DNA of 64,000 bases from positions 4,464,001 to 4,528,000 of the forward strand of contig CP042428.1 of assembly GCA_024207135.1 (NCBI GenBank). Direction: 5' to 3'. This DNA is from Arthrobacter sp. C2. GTDB taxonomy: Bacteria; Actinomycetota; Actinomycetes; Actinomycetales; Micrococcaceae. Both the position numbers and the translations under genes were made by a program. Positions 17,067-26,396 of the stretch are shown here, in pieces. A model generated the notes under the pieces. That model was not told where the DNA came from and made no database searches. It was given only the letters and a program-made list of their open reading frames with translations. Position 1 is the first letter of the stretch; each line of letters opens with the position of its first letter.

Positions 17067-19033
17067 ACAAGCCACTCAATGTTGTTGATGTGACGTACGC
17101 CCAGACGGGCGCGTCGGTGAACACGGATGCGATGGGGATGCGCGAAATGCAGCAGCGCGTCTTCGTCAAGCGAGATGCCCAGCACCTGTTGGTCAAGGCG
17201 CCGCCCGCTTCAGGTAAATCCCGTGCGCTCATGTTTGTTGCCTTGGACAAGCTCTACAACCAGGGCCGCAAGAAGGTCATCGTCGCGGTACCGGAACGAT
17301 CGATCGGCGCCTCATTCTCCTCGACGAACCTTACTGCCCATGGATTCTTCGCTGATTGGGAGATCAAGCCGGAGCACAACCTCTGCACACCAGGCTCCTC
17401 TCTGGGCAAGGTCGCCGCGTTCATGAAGTTCCTTGAGGGTCCGGACGCGACGCTGGTCTGTACGCACGCCACGTTGCGGTTCGCGTTCGAGAAACTCGCG
17501 CCCGAAGTTTTCAACGGAACCGTGCTCGCGATCGACGAGTTCCACCATGTCTCTGCCGACACCGAAGCCAACCGGCTCGGGGCGCTGCTGCGTGACGTCA
17601 TGAACGGCTCCGACGTGCACATCGTCGCGATGACCGGTTCCTACTTCCGTGGCGACTCTGTTCCTGTGCTTTCCACGGATGACGAGGCGAAGTTCACTCC
17701 GGTCACATTCAACTATTATGACCAGCTCAATGGGTATGAGCACCTCAAGTCGCTTGGCATCGGTCACCACTTCTACCAGGGGCGGTATACCGACGCGATC
17801 GGCGAAGTTCTTGATCTCGATAAGAAGACCATTCTCCACATCCCGAACGTGAACTCGGGTGAATCCACGAAGGACAAGATCGAAGAGGTCGGGTTCATCA
17901 TCGACTCGATCGGCGAGGTCATCGACACCGAAGATACTGGGATCATCCGGATCCAACGCCGCGACACCGGTGAGATCCTCCGGGTCGCGGACCTGGTCGA
18001 CGACGCGGACCAAAGGAAGCGCGCCGAAACCCAGCACTATCTCTCCACTGTTGCTTCCAAAGACCGCGACGGAGTCGACATCATCATCGCGCTGGGAATG
18101 GCGAAGGAAGGATTCGACTGGCCGTTCGCCGAGCACGCCCTCACCGTCGGCTACCGAGCCTCACTAACCGAAGTCATCCAGATCATCGGCCGCGTCACCC
18201 GCGACAGCCCGGACAAGGCGCATGCCCAGTTCACTAACCTCATCGCCCAGCCCGACGCGGCCACCGACGAAGTCAAATACTCGGTGAACAACATCCTCAA
18301 GGCGATCACCGCTTCACTGCTGATGGAGCAGGTGCTGGCACCGAATTTCACGTTCAAGACCAAGACCGGCAACGACGACGCCCCGAAGCCCGGCGAGCTG
18401 CGGATCAAGGGTTTCAAGGAGCCCTCCACCGCGCGGGTCAAGCAGATCGTCGAGACCGACCTGAACGATCTCAAGGCCACGATCCTGCAGGACGACACCT
18501 TCGCCAAGGCCGCCGCAGGCAGCCTAGACCCCGAGGTGACCAACAAGGTACTGATCCCGAAGATCATCCGCGAGCGATACCCCGACCTCAACGACGCCCA
18601 GGTCGAAGAGGTACGCCAGCAGGTCGTCGTGGACTCCGTCATCAAGAACGGTGAAGTCCGTGAGGTCGGCGACAAACGATTCATCAAGATGGCCGAAAAG
18701 TTCGTCAACATCGACGACATCGACATCAATCTTATCGACTCCGTTAACCCTTTCCAGCGTGCGTTCGAGGTCATGAGCAAGTCGGTCACGCCGAGCGTGC
18801 TGCGGATCATCTCCGACACGATCACCGCCACCCGCATAGAGATAAACGAGGAGGAAGCCCGGGTGCTGTGGCCCAAGATCCAGATCTGGCACAAGGTCAA
18901 TGGTCGCAAGCCCGACGTACGCAGCGACGATCCGATCGAGAAACGGTATGCCGAAGCGCTGCTGTTCCTGCAGAGGAAGAAGCAACAGCTCCTCGCGGCC
19001 CAGCGAGCAACACAGATGGTTGACCAGTCATGA
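17063..19033 (+). CDS. SF2 DEAD/DEAH-type helicase of the restriction-like operon
   Basis: A 656-aa ATPase. Walker A is APPASGKS (46-53), motif II is DEFH (157-160), motif III SAT is replaced by MTGSY, and motif VI QIIGRVTRD starts near residue 373. The C-terminal 250 residues are helical and of unknown fold. Such SF2 motors translocate along double-stranded DNA in type I and type III restriction systems, which makes it the likely engine of this operon. GTG start overlaps the methyltransferase stop by four bases, and its own stop overlaps the next ATG (ATGA), which implies fixed stoichiometry and co-translation. Confidence 0.85.
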   Translation: MNKPLNVVDVTYAQTGASVNTDAMGMREMQQRVFVKRDAQHLLVKAPPASGKSRALMFVALDKLYNQGRKKVIVAVPERSIGASFSSTNLTAHGFFADWEIKPEHNLCTPGSSLGKVAAFMKFLEGPDATLVCTHATLRFAFEKLAPEVFNGTVLAIDEFHHVSADTEANRLGALLRDVMNGSDVHIVAMTGSYFRGDSVPVLSTDDEAKFTPVTFNYYDQLNGYEHLKSLGIGHHFYQGRYTDAIGEVLDLDKKTILHIPNVNSGESTKDKIEEVGFIIDSIGEVIDTEDTGIIRIQRRDTGEILRVADLVDDADQRKRAETQHYLSTVASKDRDGVDIIIALGMAKEGFDWPFAEHALTVGYRASLTEVIQIIGRVTRDSPDKAHAQFTNLIAQPDAATDEVKYSVNNILKAITASLLMEQVLAPNFTFKTKTGNDDAPKPGELRIKGFKEPSTARVKQIVETDLNDLKATILQDDTFAKAAAGSLDPEVTNKVLIPKIIRERYPDLNDAQVEEVRQQVVVDSVIKNGEVREVGDKRFIKMAEKFVNIDDIDINLIDSVNPFQRAFEVMSKSVTPSVLRIISDTITATRIEINEEEARVLWPKIQIWHKVNGRKPDVRSDDPIEKRYAEALLFLQRKKQQLLAAQRATQMVDQS

Positions 19034-20232
19034 GCACCCCCGAGATAGAAAATCCCAACAACGGAGCCCCTGCACCAGGGGAGGACATGCAGTGGATCAT
19101 CGATTCCGACGTCGACGGGCTGCTGGATCTTCCCGAGAAACCGAAGAAAGTGACCTCCAACGACCGGCTGGAGCGTGCCTTCCTTGAGATCGTAGAATTC
19201 CGCCGTATGCACGACAGAATCCCCAGTTCGACGACCCGTGAAATTGCCGAGCGCAAACTCGGGGCCCGACTTGACGGGATCCTCGCCGACGAGCAGAAGA
19301 GCGGCGCCCTAAAGCATTTGGATGAGTCTGGCCTCCTGGAGATTCCCGATACCCCAACTTCGATCGACGACCTGCTCGACAGCGATGACTTTGACCTGCT
19401 TGGCGATGATTCAGGGTTGCTGGACATCTCCGATCTGCCGGCCCGCGCGCGCCGCGTTGCACCGGAAGAAGTGGCCACGAGAGTTCGGTCCGAAGACTTT
19501 GCGCAGTATAAGCACCTCTTTGTGCAGAAGCATGCGGAGCTAAAGGCTGGCACGTCGAAGCTCATGAGATTTGCCGAGGCTGGTGGACAGCAGGCAATCC
19601 GGGAAGGGAGATTTTTCGTTCTTTCCGGAGTCATGCTTTTCGTGGCGGAAATTACGGATCCTCAGCCGGCTCTAGGTGTGCGGACCCGGTACAAGCCACG
19701 CACCCGGACGGTCTTTGAGAACGGCACAGAGTCGGGACTCTTTCGACGTTCCCTGGCCGGACAGTTACTGGAGCAGGATGGCTATGCCGTCGTGGACGCG
19801 GGTCCCGCCGAGATTTTCCCCGATGATGAGGCCACCGGGTACGTCTACGTCTTGCGTTCGTTCAGTGAAGATCCCTTAATCTCGAACAGGGAGAACCTGT
19901 ACAAGATTGGCTTCACTCGCGGTTCCGTGGAAAAGCGGATCGCGAATGCCGAGAAAGAGGCAACCTATTTGATGGCCCCGGTCCAGATCGTTGCCACTTA
20001 TAGAACCTACAACCTCAAGGTATCTGCTCTTGAGGACCTCCTGCATCGCGTCTTCGCAAAAGTGCGGCTGGATATCAACCAGGTTGACGGAAAAGGGCAA
20101 CGGTATGACCCTGCGGAATGGTTTGTCGCACCGTTGAAGGTCATTGACCAAGCAATCAACATGATCATCTCCGGCGACATCGTTGACTACAGTTACGACG
20201 ATGCGACCCACCAATTCGTGGAGCGTGGCTGA
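19030..20232 (+). CDS. GIY-YIG nuclease-like protein (T5orf172/MUG113 type)
   Basis: A 400-aa protein. The C-terminal third has the T5orf172 variant of the GIY-YIG fold: GYVYVLRS at 270-277, LYKIGFT near 290, EKRIANAEKEA, and YRTYN...ALEDLLHRVF, ending with the EWF segment typical of the family. The N-terminal 200 residues hold an acidic region (DLLDSDDFDLLGDDSG) and helices that resemble helicase-associated segments. GIY-YIG enzymes make single-strand or double-strand breaks in DNA, so this is the probable cutting subunit. It is coupled to the helicase (ATGA overlap) and to the next nuclease (TGATG). Confidence 0.8.
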   Translation: MSTPEIENPNNGAPAPGEDMQWIIDSDVDGLLDLPEKPKKVTSNDRLERAFLEIVEFRRMHDRIPSSTTREIAERKLGARLDGILADEQKSGALKHLDESGLLEIPDTPTSIDDLLDSDDFDLLGDDSGLLDISDLPARARRVAPEEVATRVRSEDFAQYKHLFVQKHAELKAGTSKLMRFAEAGGQQAIREGRFFVLSGVMLFVAEITDPQPALGVRTRYKPRTRTVFENGTESGLFRRSLAGQLLEQDGYAVVDAGPAEIFPDDEATGYVYVLRSFSEDPLISNRENLYKIGFTRGSVEKRIANAEKEATYLMAPVQIVATYRTYNLKVSALEDLLHRVFAKVRLDINQVDGKGQRYDPAEWFVAPLKVIDQAINMIISGDIVDYSYDDATHQFVERG

Positions 20233-21320
20233 TGGGCGTTGAAATGGGGTTGTGGCGTGCCGACGGCGAAAAGCTCACTCGGATCACACCGACGGCGATC
20301 GGTCTGGAAGCTCATCTGGAGTCTTACATCGAATCCGATCCGGCGATGCTGGGCGAACCCCTTCTTATTGTCGGGCGACAGGTTCCGACGGCACATGGCG
20401 GTTTCATAGATCTCTTGGCGATCGACGAAAACGCGGCAGTCCATGTAATCGAGCTCAAGCGTGACAAGACGCCCCGCGATGTCACCGCACAAACTCTTGA
20501 CTATGGTTCCTGGGTAGCAGCTCTGGGCCGCGCCGAGGTCATCAGTATCTTCGCCACTTATCGGCCGGGCATCGCGCTGGAGGAAGCCTTTGTCGAACAG
20601 TTCGGAGGTACGCTGCCGGAAGAAGTTAATGCAGCCCAGTTTTTCAAGATCGTTGCAGCATCCGTCGATGCCGCGACCGAGCGCATCGTCCGGTTCCTCA
20701 ACGAGGACTTCGGTATCCCCATCAACGTGGTCTTCTTCCGACACTTCCACGACAATGGATCTGCATACCTTGCCCGAACGTGGCTCGTCGAGCACGATGC
20801 ACAATCCATTACCCCGACCGGGGCAATACGTAAGACGAAGTCGCGCGAGCCATGGAACGGCCAAGACTGGTACGTCTCGTTCGGAGACTCTCCTGACGGC
20901 AGACAGTGGACCGACGGCATGAAATATGGCTTTATCTCCGGCGGCGGTGACAAGTGGTTCTCTCGGACGCTGAAAAACCTCACCCCTGGATCGCGCGTCT
21001 TTGCCTGCATCCCCAAGGTTGGTTATGTCGGCGTCGGCACTGTGCTTGGCTCAGCGAAGCGGTTTGACGAAACCACAGTCCTGCATGACGGCAGCGAGGC
21101 TGCATTGATAGCGCTTCCTTTGACAGGGACATACCGCCACGACGGCGATCGAGACGACGACGTCGCGGAATGGGCTGTGCCGGTTGAATGGACGCACGCC
21201 GTCCCCCGTGAGCAGGGATTCTGGAAGCCCGGTATGTTCGCCAACCAGAACACGGCTACGAAGCTGCGCAACCAGTTCACTATCGACCAGGTCTCCGAGG
21301 CATTCAGACTCGACGATTAA
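20232..21320 (+). CDS. PD-(D/E)XK nuclease with C-terminal PUA/EVE-like domain
   Basis: A 362-aa protein. The N-terminal domain resembles the NucS/DUF91-type endonuclease core: D60 in FIDLLAID, then E74-L-K76 in VHVIELKRDKT, followed by a QTLDYGSWV helix. The C-terminal region (about 210-330), with WYVSFGDS, FISGGGDKWFSRTLKNL and RVFACIPKVGYVGVGTVLG, looks like a PUA/EVE-superfamily fold that reads modified bases in known restriction enzymes. Its start codon overlaps the GIY-YIG stop by one base. In this operon it could cut DNA with foreign modifications, or check the host methyl mark; both are inferences. Confidence 0.75.
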   Translation: MGVEMGLWRADGEKLTRITPTAIGLEAHLESYIESDPAMLGEPLLIVGRQVPTAHGGFIDLLAIDENAAVHVIELKRDKTPRDVTAQTLDYGSWVAALGRAEVISIFATYRPGIALEEAFVEQFGGTLPEEVNAAQFFKIVAASVDAATERIVRFLNEDFGIPINVVFFRHFHDNGSAYLARTWLVEHDAQSITPTGAIRKTKSREPWNGQDWYVSFGDSPDGRQWTDGMKYGFISGGGDKWFSRTLKNLTPGSRVFACIPKVGYVGVGTVLGSAKRFDETTVLHDGSEAALIALPLTGTYRHDGDRDDDVAEWAVPVEWTHAVPREQGFWKPGMFANQNTATKLRNQFTIDQVSEAFRLDD

Positions 21321-21492
21321 ATGGTTCGCCCCTCTCATCTTCCGGAAGGGTGGGACGAACGAAGGAGAATTGGTCTTGCGTCGCGGCTACCCAAGTATGT
21401 TAGGCGCAACCGCACTTCGGCCCGGAGTTGCCGAACGCAGCCAACCGTTATTGTGAACGATATGGGGAAATACCCACAGCGAAGAGGAAAAT

Positions 21493-22530
21493 ATGCCTGA
21501 TGTGTGGGGAGCGGACTGGTGGGATGCATGGCAGGCGTTTGGAACCATTGGTGCCGTTACGATTGCGATTTTTCTAGCGCTGTTTGAGGGGTTGAGGGCC
21601 CGCAGAGCAGAGTCGGCGCTTGCTTCGGAGCGGAAACAGAGAAAGCAGTCGGACAGGGTCAGTACCGCGTCATTAATATCGGCGTGGATTGAAACGACAC
21701 ACGAACCCTCCGCTGACAGCACGCACTATTTGCGACGGGGAACCCTGCACCTTGCCAACGAGAGCAACGAGCCTGTCTTCAATGTCCAGGTATTAGTGGG
21801 TATCGGAAGGCCAGTTGTTCAGATTGGGCCGTTGGCGGTTCCTCACTCAATTCCGGTTCTTCCTTCCCGGCACCATCGTTCCTGGGATATTTCCCTAGGA
21901 CTGTTAGGTTTTGGAGGAGGCCTGCAGCTCCCCTCGGACCCGGTTGCAAAACTCGCCTTTACTGATGTCAATGAAGTCCGCTGGAATCGCGACTTCGAAG
22001 GGAAGCTCGGTGAGCAAAGCGCTGACGGAAACGAACCTAGGCCAGACGACACCGAAGGACTGCGTCAGCTCGGCGACCCCTCGAATACTTTCAATCCGAT
22101 TTGGGCCGCTTTGGCTTTCCACAACCTCATCCGGCGCGAGGAACCGCCGATTACTCGTGCTGAATTATCGCCGTTACTTGCGGAAAGATCCCCCGGCTGG
22201 GACGTTCTCGATGACGCTATGATTCAGTCACTGGGTAAAGACCTGGATGATTATGGCATGGCAGCACATGCCTGGTTTCCGGCGCCTCAAGTGGCTTATG
22301 TCCGGCTCGTTCGTGAGGAAGATCCACCAAATCCGTCTCAGGGCGACGAAGCCATCGAGATTCGGGCTCAGATCATAACGTTGGTCTTTTATGCTGGTAT
22401 CGGCTGGAAGATCTTTAGTGTTGGCGGTGGGGTGACAGAACCTAACTGGATAGAGTTTCCTCCCGGGACCATATCTGACGACCCTTGGAGCGGTGCTTCC
22501 TTGGAGACATCAGAACCTCCAACCGGCTAG
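21493..22530 (+). CDS. Membrane-anchored protein of unknown function
   Basis: A 345-aa protein with one N-terminal membrane helix (about residues 15-33, FGTIGAVTIAIFLALFEGL), a basic coiled-coil-like stretch (RARRAESALASERKQRKQ), then a cytoplasmic soluble region with no motif I recognise. GAGGAAAAT before ATG 21493 is a good ribosome site. It is on the same strand as the restriction-like operon, 172 bases downstream, so it may have its own promoter. The arrangement of short anchor, charged helix and soluble domain is typical of accessory-island proteins, but its function is unknown. Confidence 0.65.
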   Translation: MPDVWGADWWDAWQAFGTIGAVTIAIFLALFEGLRARRAESALASERKQRKQSDRVSTASLISAWIETTHEPSADSTHYLRRGTLHLANESNEPVFNVQVLVGIGRPVVQIGPLAVPHSIPVLPSRHHRSWDISLGLLGFGGGLQLPSDPVAKLAFTDVNEVRWNRDFEGKLGEQSADGNEPRPDDTEGLRQLGDPSNTFNPIWAALAFHNLIRREEPPITRAELSPLLAERSPGWDVLDDAMIQSLGKDLDDYGMAAHAWFPAPQVAYVRLVREEDPPNPSQGDEAIEIRAQIITLVFYAGIGWKIFSVGGGVTEPNWIEFPPGTISDDPWSGASLETSEPPTG

Positions 22531-22914
22531 TTGGATGGACGCTTCGATCCCTGGCCATGGACAACCAACCCCCAGCAGCTGGACGGTCGACCTTTGCTTG
22601 TGACAGTTTGACTGAATACAAACGCATAGCTGTCAACGGTGCGCTGATTAGTCCATATTCGCATCAAAGGATCCTTTGGCGAGACTTCGGTCCATTTGTC
22701 GAAGCGCCGAAATCTAGGCATTCAGGAATCGCGGAATTTCGGGGATGCCTGAATTCTCAACAATGTGTCTCGTTTGCCCTTGCTTAGGAAATAGGGGATT
22801 CAACCTTTGACAAGACCTTGGAGCCGGGACTGGCCAGTCAGGCTGCCTGCAGGACGGGTGCGCGGTAGGGCGTTGCCCAGGGGCTCCGTCGGCGCGTCCT
22901 TGCGCCCTTGATTC
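22531..22914. other. Intergenic region, nothing recognised
   Basis: Separates the rightward island from the leftward monooxygenase operon. No coding frame with support was found, and no strong hairpin with a U-tract was seen. It may mark the right boundary of the accessory island. Confidence 0.4.
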
Positions 22915-24291
22915 CTACGCTTCCACCACTGCTTCGGCAAATGCTCCGCGGTACCGGGTTGCCGGGTGGCGTTCGTTCAACCGGTCCGCGCCGAACATCT
23001 TGGTGCGCAGCGAGCCCTGCACATACTCGGTCTTGGCCAGGCCGCGGCGCTGCAGCTCGGGCAATAGGAGTTCGTTGAATTCGGTGTAGGAGTCGGGCAG
23101 GCGCCAGTTCATCACGTTGATCCCGTCGATACCGCCTTCGTCCTGCCAAATCTCGAGTTGGTCCGCGATCTGCGCGGGTGTGCCCACGATGCGTCCGTTG
23201 CGCAGGAGGCTGTCGGAGATGTCGGCGACCGTGGGCTCACGGTCCGTGATCCCACGGCGGATCCAGTCCAGCAAGCCGATGCTCGAGTTCGTCTCCAGCT
23301 CAGACAACGGGGTTTCGGGTGGATAGACGCTTCCGTCGGGGCGGGTGCCGATATTGGCGTGGGCCAGATAGCCATCGGCGCTTGCGTAGGCGTCGAATTC
23401 CTCGGCCTTGGCCAGTGCCTCTTCTGCGGTGCGGCCGATGATGAACGCGAAACCCTGGAAGAACTTGATGTCCTCGGCCCGCCGCCCGGCCTGTATCGCC
23501 CGGCGGCGCGTGTCCTCGATGCCCTCGCGGGCGATCTTGGGTGAGGGGGCCCTCAGGAAGACGGCTTCGGCGTGCTCGGCGGCGAATTGCCGTCCGCGCG
23601 GGGAGGCACCGGCCTGGTACAGCACCGGGGTGCGTTGCGGCGAGGGCGAGGGCAGGTGTGGCCCCTCGACCCGGTAGTACTCGCCCACGTGGTTGATCTT
23701 GTGGATCCGTGAAGCGTCGGAAAACACGCCGTTCTCCTTGTCCTTGAGCAGGGCTCCTTCATCCCACGAGCCTTCCCACAGCTTGTAGGCGACGTCGACG
23801 TATTCCTCGGCCCAGTCATAGCGTTTGTCGTGGTCCACCAACCCGTCGGTTCCGAAGTTCCGGGCGCCGTTTTCCTGCAGCCCGGTCACGATGTTCCAGG
23901 CCACCCTGCCTCGGGAGATGTGGTCCAGGGTGGAGACCTTGCGGGCAAAGTTGAACGGGTGTTCCTGTTGCACGTTGGAGGTGAACGCGAAGCCGAGGTG
24001 CTTGGTGTTCACGGCCAGCGCGGAGATCAACACGGACGGGTCGTTGCTAGGGATCTGCAGCCCCTCCTTGGCGAAGACCTCGTACCCGCCGCCGGATGGA
24101 CCGTAAACACCGACCACATCGGCGAAGAACATCGCGTCGAACAATCCTTCCTCCAGCGTCTTGGCCAGCCCAATCCACAGTTCGACGTCGTTGAAGTCGC
24201 CCTGTCGGGCCTCGGGGTGGCGCCACTGTCCATGTTGGATGTGCGAGGCGGTGTTCATGACGAAGGCGTTGTAGGCCAGGGGGGTGGGCAT
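22915..24291 (-). CDS. FMN-dependent monooxygenase, NtaA/SnaA/DszA family
   Basis: A 458-aa flavin-dependent enzyme of the bacterial luciferase superfamily. Family marks are the LAYNAFVMNTASHIQHGQWRHP N-terminus, FFADVVGVYGPSGGGY, the AWNIVTG segment, the SDASRIHKINHVGEYYRVEGP region and YQAGASPRGRQFAAEHAEAVF. NtaA/DszA-type enzymes use reduced FMN from a separate reductase to hydroxylate chelators or cleave C-S bonds in sulfones and sulfonates. It lies last in a leftward operon after the symporter (54-bp gap) and opposite a DszC/SfnB-like enzyme, which favours an organosulfur substrate. The exact substrate cannot be read from sequence. Confidence 0.85.
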   Translation of the reverse strand: MPTPLAYNAFVMNTASHIQHGQWRHPEARQGDFNDVELWIGLAKTLEEGLFDAMFFADVVGVYGPSGGGYEVFAKEGLQIPSNDPSVLISALAVNTKHLGFAFTSNVQQEHPFNFARKVSTLDHISRGRVAWNIVTGLQENGARNFGTDGLVDHDKRYDWAEEYVDVAYKLWEGSWDEGALLKDKENGVFSDASRIHKINHVGEYYRVEGPHLPSPSPQRTPVLYQAGASPRGRQFAAEHAEAVFLRAPSPKIAREGIEDTRRRAIQAGRRAEDIKFFQGFAFIIGRTAEEALAKAEEFDAYASADGYLAHANIGTRPDGSVYPPETPLSELETNSSIGLLDWIRRGITDREPTVADISDSLLRNGRIVGTPAQIADQLEIWQDEGGIDGINVMNWRLPDSYTEFNELLLPELQRRGLAKTEYVQGSLRTKMFGADRLNERHPATRYRGAFAEAVVEA

Positions 24292-24345
24292 GGAATGTGG
24301 TCCTTCCGGTGGGGCTGGGCAGGTAGGCGGGCAGAATGGAGAGGC

Positions 24346-25881
24346 TTAGGAACGTGAGGATTCGAGCGCCGGTTCCCGGGTGGCGGCAGTGGCTCCTGTT
24401 GGCTCCTCGCCAGCGGCGGAGAGCTGCTCGAACAAGGATTCAACCCGCCGTCGTTCCTCGGCGCCGGATGGCACCAGATAGGCGCACGCCGTGTAGACGG
24501 CAGCGTTGACCACGAGTCCGGCGACACCCGGGGTTGCACCCGCGAGCCACGGCACGGACGTGGGGTAGAGGACCTGCAGGACCCCGGCGGTTCCAATGCC
24601 TGCCACCATGGAGGCCACCGCGGCCACCGCGTTGCCGCGCTTCCAGAAAAGCCCGAAGTACAGCGTGGGGCCCAGCTGCACGATTCCTGCGTAGGAGATG
24701 ATCGCCAGCATGTACAGGGCCGGGGCATCGAGCCAGATCAACGCGCACACCGCGGCGGCCAGAGTGATCAGCGCGGTGCCGATCTTCGCCATCTTCGTCT
24801 CGCCCTGTCCCTCGGCACCGGGGACGGTCTTGGTGAAATCGTTGGAGAGCTGGGCACTGGAGGCCTGGATCAGTGCGTCGATGTTGCCCATCGTCGCCGC
24901 CAACACGATCACTCCTGCCAGGGCCACCAGGAACGGGCCGCCGACTGCGGCGACCGTGAACCACACCGCATTGGGGTCCTCTGCCACGCCAGGGAAGGAA
25001 GCAGCCAGCAGCGCCACCGTGCACAGGCCGGTGGAGAAGGCCAGGAGGATCGGTGCCGACATGGCGGTGGACTTCTTGATGGCCTCGGTGCTGCGCGCGG
25101 TGAACAGGCGGACGAACACATCCGGCCAGCACCAGCCGCCCAGGGCGCCTACAAGCACCAACGAGAAGAAGTACAACGGACCCGCATCGCTGTCCGGGCC
25201 GGGCAGCAGGAAGTAACCCTCGGGCACGGCGTCGAACCCGTAGCCGTGGACCAGCAGGTAGACGAGCATTCCCACGATGACCACCAGTCCCACGCCGTAG
25301 GCGACGATGCCCTGGACCATGTCGGAAATGACGACCCCGCGCATTCCCATCCGTACCGTCCAGATCTGCCGGAAGGAGAGCACCAGGATGCTGATGACGA
25401 TCGCGGCGACGGCGGGAACCGCACCGAATCCGAGGTGGACGAACACCAGGCCCAAGGACTGCATGCCCAACACGATCCACGGGAACGCGGCAACCAGCGC
25501 GATGAAACCGGCGGTGCGCCTGACCGCTCGGGAGTTGTAGCGGAAGCCCAGCAGTTCCGCCTGCGTGCGCAGGTCGAACCGCTTGCCCCAGACGTGGACG
25601 GGCTTGGCCATGAAGAACATCAGGGCAAGGGCCAACAGGGAGTAAAACACCAGGTAGTAGCCGATGATCCCGCCTCCGGCAACCATCCCGGCGAAGGCGA
25701 TGAACACGGAGCCGGCCAGCCAGGTGTTCAGGAAGGACATGGTTTGGAACCATGGTCCGAACGACCGCCCGCCGGTGGTGTAGTCGCTGAAGCCCGCGGA
25801 GCGGACCCGGGTGCGTTCCAGGACCACTACGACGAGGGCCAGGAAGAGCGCGATGGCACCATATCCAATAACGAGGTTCAT
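24346..25881 (-). CDS. Sodium:solute symporter (SSS family)
   Basis: A 511-aa integral membrane protein with about 13 hydrophobic helices. SSS hallmarks include DYTTGGRSFGPW after helix 1, FLNTWLAGSVFIAFAGM, GKRFDLRTQAELLGFRYNSR and VRMGMRGVVISDMVQG. The ATG at 25881 overlaps the stop of the small upstream membrane gene (ATGA). The C-terminal tail after the last helix is Ala/Glu-rich and cytoplasmic. Transport of an organic acid or organosulfur compound by Na+ symport is inferred from the neighbouring flavin monooxygenases. Confidence 0.88.
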   Translation of the reverse strand: MNLVIGYGAIALFLALVVVVLERTRVRSAGFSDYTTGGRSFGPWFQTMSFLNTWLAGSVFIAFAGMVAGGGIIGYYLVFYSLLALALMFFMAKPVHVWGKRFDLRTQAELLGFRYNSRAVRRTAGFIALVAAFPWIVLGMQSLGLVFVHLGFGAVPAVAAIVISILVLSFRQIWTVRMGMRGVVISDMVQGIVAYGVGLVVIVGMLVYLLVHGYGFDAVPEGYFLLPGPDSDAGPLYFFSLVLVGALGGWCWPDVFVRLFTARSTEAIKKSTAMSAPILLAFSTGLCTVALLAASFPGVAEDPNAVWFTVAAVGGPFLVALAGVIVLAATMGNIDALIQASSAQLSNDFTKTVPGAEGQGETKMAKIGTALITLAAAVCALIWLDAPALYMLAIISYAGIVQLGPTLYFGLFWKRGNAVAAVASMVAGIGTAGVLQVLYPTSVPWLAGATPGVAGLVVNAAVYTACAYLVPSGAEERRRVESLFEQLSAAGEEPTGATAATREPALESSRS

Positions 25882-26132
25882 TCGCCTTCCCCTTCCGGGC
25901 CGGTGCCGCTCGGCGAAGTGCGTTCGGCAAGATAGACGGCGACGGTGCCGACCGTGATGAGTGTGGCCGTGCCGAGAAGATAGGTCATGGCCGTGGCAGC
26001 GGTGCCGAGGGACCAGTGGAAGACGGGTAGCAGCGCTGCGACAAATCCGGCGGCCAGCACAACGACGGCGAGGACCCGGACGGATTTGCGTGTCCGGGCC
26101 GGTGCCACGGCGGGTCGGTAAGGGGTGTTCAT
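25878..26132 (-). CDS. Small two-helix membrane protein, symporter partner
   Basis: An 84-aa protein with two hydrophobic helices (about 19-41 and 48-68), a basic N-terminus (RKSVRV) and an acidic C-terminus (TGPEGEGE). AAGGAT lies seven bases before the ATG. Short proteins of this shape (DUF4212/DUF485-like) often precede SSS symporter genes and are thought to be accessory subunits. The 4-bp overlap with the symporter gene supports a functional pair. Family assignment is tentative. Confidence 0.65.
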   Translation of the reverse strand: MNTPYRPAVAPARTRKSVRVLAVVVLAAGFVAALLPVFHWSLGTAATAMTYLLGTATLITVGTVAVYLAERTSPSGTGPEGEGE

Positions 26133-26247
26133 GGGAGATCCTTCGTGGATATCTGTTCACTGGCCGGGTGCGCGGCCTCGGGCGGTGAAGCCGCCTCATC
26201 AAGCTTGGTTCCACATGTCGAAGGTTCGGCAGCGTGACTGCATAAAT

Positions 26248-26269
26248 CGTCATGTTTCGTTTCATGACG
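26248..26269. promoter_or_regulatory. Palindromic operator between divergent sulfur/flavin operons
   Basis: CGTCATG (26248-26254) and CATGACG (26263-26269) are perfect inverted repeats separated by TTTCGTTT. A weaker copy of the same pattern (ATCTTCAT...CTTCATGGAT) follows near 26298-26320. A site midway between divergent genes suggests one regulator controls both directions. No regulator gene lies adjacent. Confidence 0.55.
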
Positions 26270-26396
26270 ACCCGAAAAACGCCACATGCGACGAATGATC
26301 TTCATATTGCTTCATGGATCGTCACGATGGCCATCGGTGACCGAAACAAGTGCGCATATTGTTGACATCCCCCATCTGCCACAGGAGATTTCCCGC

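Noticed and set aside
14111-21320. Assignment as BREX, DISARM or classical type I restriction
   Set aside because: No BrxC/PglZ, no DrmA/DrmB, no separate specificity subunit; helicase and methyltransferase arrangement do not fit.
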